Made by a program: the position numbers and the translations under genes. DNA of 6,018 nt. It comes from Deltaproteobacteria bacterium. GTDB lineage: Bacteria > Desulfobacterota > DSM-4660 > Desulfatiglandales > HGW-15. Every line of letters starts with the position of its first letter. Position 1 is the stretch's first letter. Shown piece after piece: positions 5,541-6,018 of the stretch. The DNA lies in contig JAFDIC010000254.1 in NCBI GenBank assembly GCA_019308525.1, positions 1-6,018 of the forward strand, given 5' to 3'. Under the pieces are notes generated by a model. It did not search any database. It saw only the letters and a program-made list of their open reading frames with translations, and was not told the origin of the DNA.

Positions 5541-5786
5541 TTATTCGATCGAAATGACGACCTTTTCACTGGGGTTTTCGATTTCTATGATGGTGCCTTT
5601 CAGGTCCTTCTCCTTCGCAAGGTCGGAACACCTGCTGATATCAATTCCCTCCTTTTCAAGAACGCTCTTTGCCTTCTTGGGGAGTAATTGAACTGCTACA
5701 CGGAGTGTGGTTAACGGTATGGTGACCATTATGTCCGGTTTCTCGTCGTGCGGTGACTTGAAAAAATGTATCTTCAGACTCTTCAT
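5541..5786 (-). CDS. Small SHOCT-like domain protein
   Basis: An 81-residue protein. After a short charged start it has the pattern DIMVTIPLTTLRVAVQLLPKK, then KSVLEKEGIDISRCSDLAKE, then KGTIIEIENPSEKVVISIE. This resembles the C-terminal 'SHOCT-like' module found in many bacterial proteins: a beta-strand with 'IPL...LA.KLIPK', an EEGID helix and a final 'G.iveIe....V.I.vE' hairpin. The molecular role of that module is not established. It has no signal peptide or membrane segment. The start is well supported: GAAGGAGG (5793-5800) lies six bases upstream of ATG 5786. It is the second gene of a minus-strand pair, 30 bp behind the stop of the gene entering from the right edge, so the two are probably co-transcribed. 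Its codon pattern and intact frame contrast with the broken genes to its left. Confidence 0.75.
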   Translation of the reverse strand: MKSLKIHFFKSPHDEKPDIMVTIPLTTLRVAVQLLPKKAKSVLEKEGIDISRCSDLAKEKDLKGTIIEIENPSEKVVISIE

Positions 5787-5792
5787 TCAAAA

Positions 5793-5800
5793 CCTCCTTC
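5793..5800 (-). promoter_or_regulatory. Consensus Shine-Dalgarno of the SHOCT-like gene
   Basis: GAAGGAGG on the minus strand, six bases before the ATG at 5786, is the strongest ribosome binding site in the window. It fixes the start of the 81-residue protein. Confidence 0.75.
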
Positions 5801-5816
5801 TCGTGGTGGCTTCTCT

Positions 5817-6018
5817 CTATGACTGATCGCTCAGTTTCTGCATGAGGTTCAATACTTCTCTGATCTGCGGCATTGAAATGTAACCTAGTTGATACAGTAT
5901 GGAGCCTATGGGCTTGCGTCTCTTTCCATCCAAATCTTGTTCCACCTGTATTCGTAACGCCTCAAGAAGTTGTTCTTTCGAGATGAAACCCTTCTCCACT
6001 GCAAGGGTACCGAAACGC
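5817..6018 (-). CDS. Hypothetical protein with MshEN/GspE-N-like repeats, 5' end outside the window
   Basis: The frame is open to the window edge, and a GTG at 5999 is probably internal, because RFGTLA upstream of it continues the domain. Two related units are visible: RFGTLAVEKGFISKEQLLEAL with a following IQ helix, and IGSILYQLGYISMPQIREVL. Each has the form 'G.la...GfIs..QL.eaL', like the small helical repeats at the N-terminus of type II secretion/type IV pilus ATPases (MshEN-like) and of stand-alone bacterial proteins that may bind cyclic di-GMP or partners. Here they are linked by a basic stretch (DGKRRKP), and the protein ends at TAG 5817-5819 soon after the second unit. No secretion ATPase domain follows, so it is a small stand-alone protein. 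Function unknown. It sits 30 bp upstream of the SHOCT-like gene, likely in the same operon. Confidence 0.6.
   Translation of the reverse strand, partial: RFGTLAVEKGFISKEQLLEALRIQVEQDLDGKRRKPIGSILYQLGYISMPQIREVLNLMQKLSDQS

Noticed and set aside
5360..5569. 69-codon minus-strand open frame overlapping the SHOCT-like gene end
   Set aside because: It overlaps the end of the SHOCT-like gene in another frame, has no ribosome binding site, ends in the palindrome and resembles no family.

Overview
The window (about 6 kb, moderate GC) looks like a degraded accessory stretch of a chromosome from a Desulfobacterota-type (deltaproteobacterial) anaerobe. This affiliation is inferred only from the gene families present and was not checked by any search: a large FAD-binding oxidoreductase of the fumarate reductase type, a TRAP transporter, a HAMP-linked class III nucleotide cyclase, an M19 dipeptidase and a small SHOCT-like protein.

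Layout. Positions 1-202 are a leader with a candidate sigma70 promoter and a good ribosome binding site. From 203 a FAD-binding flavoprotein gene begins. It is frameshifted inside its dinucleotide-binding motif and breaks off near 1150-1178, where it runs directly into the 3' end of a TRAP substrate-binding protein gene (dctP remnant, to 1408). A strong nested hairpin (1411-1488) separates this remnant from an apparently intact dctQ-dctM pair (1515-3316, overlapping by ATGA). Downstream, 3371-3481 holds three REP-type palindromes with the GTAG head, two of them as an inverted pair. A mostly non-coding stretch follows, containing a short minus-strand open frame of unknown origin. At 3779-4495 is a class III adenylate/guanylate cyclase catalytic domain that keeps only the tail of its HAMP domain.

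On the minus strand, 4653 to about 5312 is the C-terminal part of an M19 (renal dipeptidase-like) peptidase. Its N-terminal metal-binding half is missing exactly where a 53-bp inverted repeat (5313-5365) sits. The right edge carries a healthy-looking minus-strand pair: a gene that enters from beyond the window (5817-6018) and, 30 bp after its stop, an 81-residue SHOCT-like protein (5541-5786) with a consensus Shine-Dalgarno.

How the parts fit. The TRAP permease (DctQ+DctM) should make a Na+- or H+-driven carboxylate-type importer, but its binding protein is reduced to about 75 C-terminal residues, so the permease is orphaned unless a DctP is supplied from elsewhere. Four neighbouring genes (flavoprotein, dctP, cyclase, M19 peptidase) are each missing one end, and repeats lie close to two of the breaks. 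The simplest reading is serial deletion or rearrangement in a decaying island. A mis-assembly at the 1150-1178 junction is a real alternative. I see no convincing new defence or mobile system. The main interest lies in the junctions, the repeats and the unusual cyclase active site.
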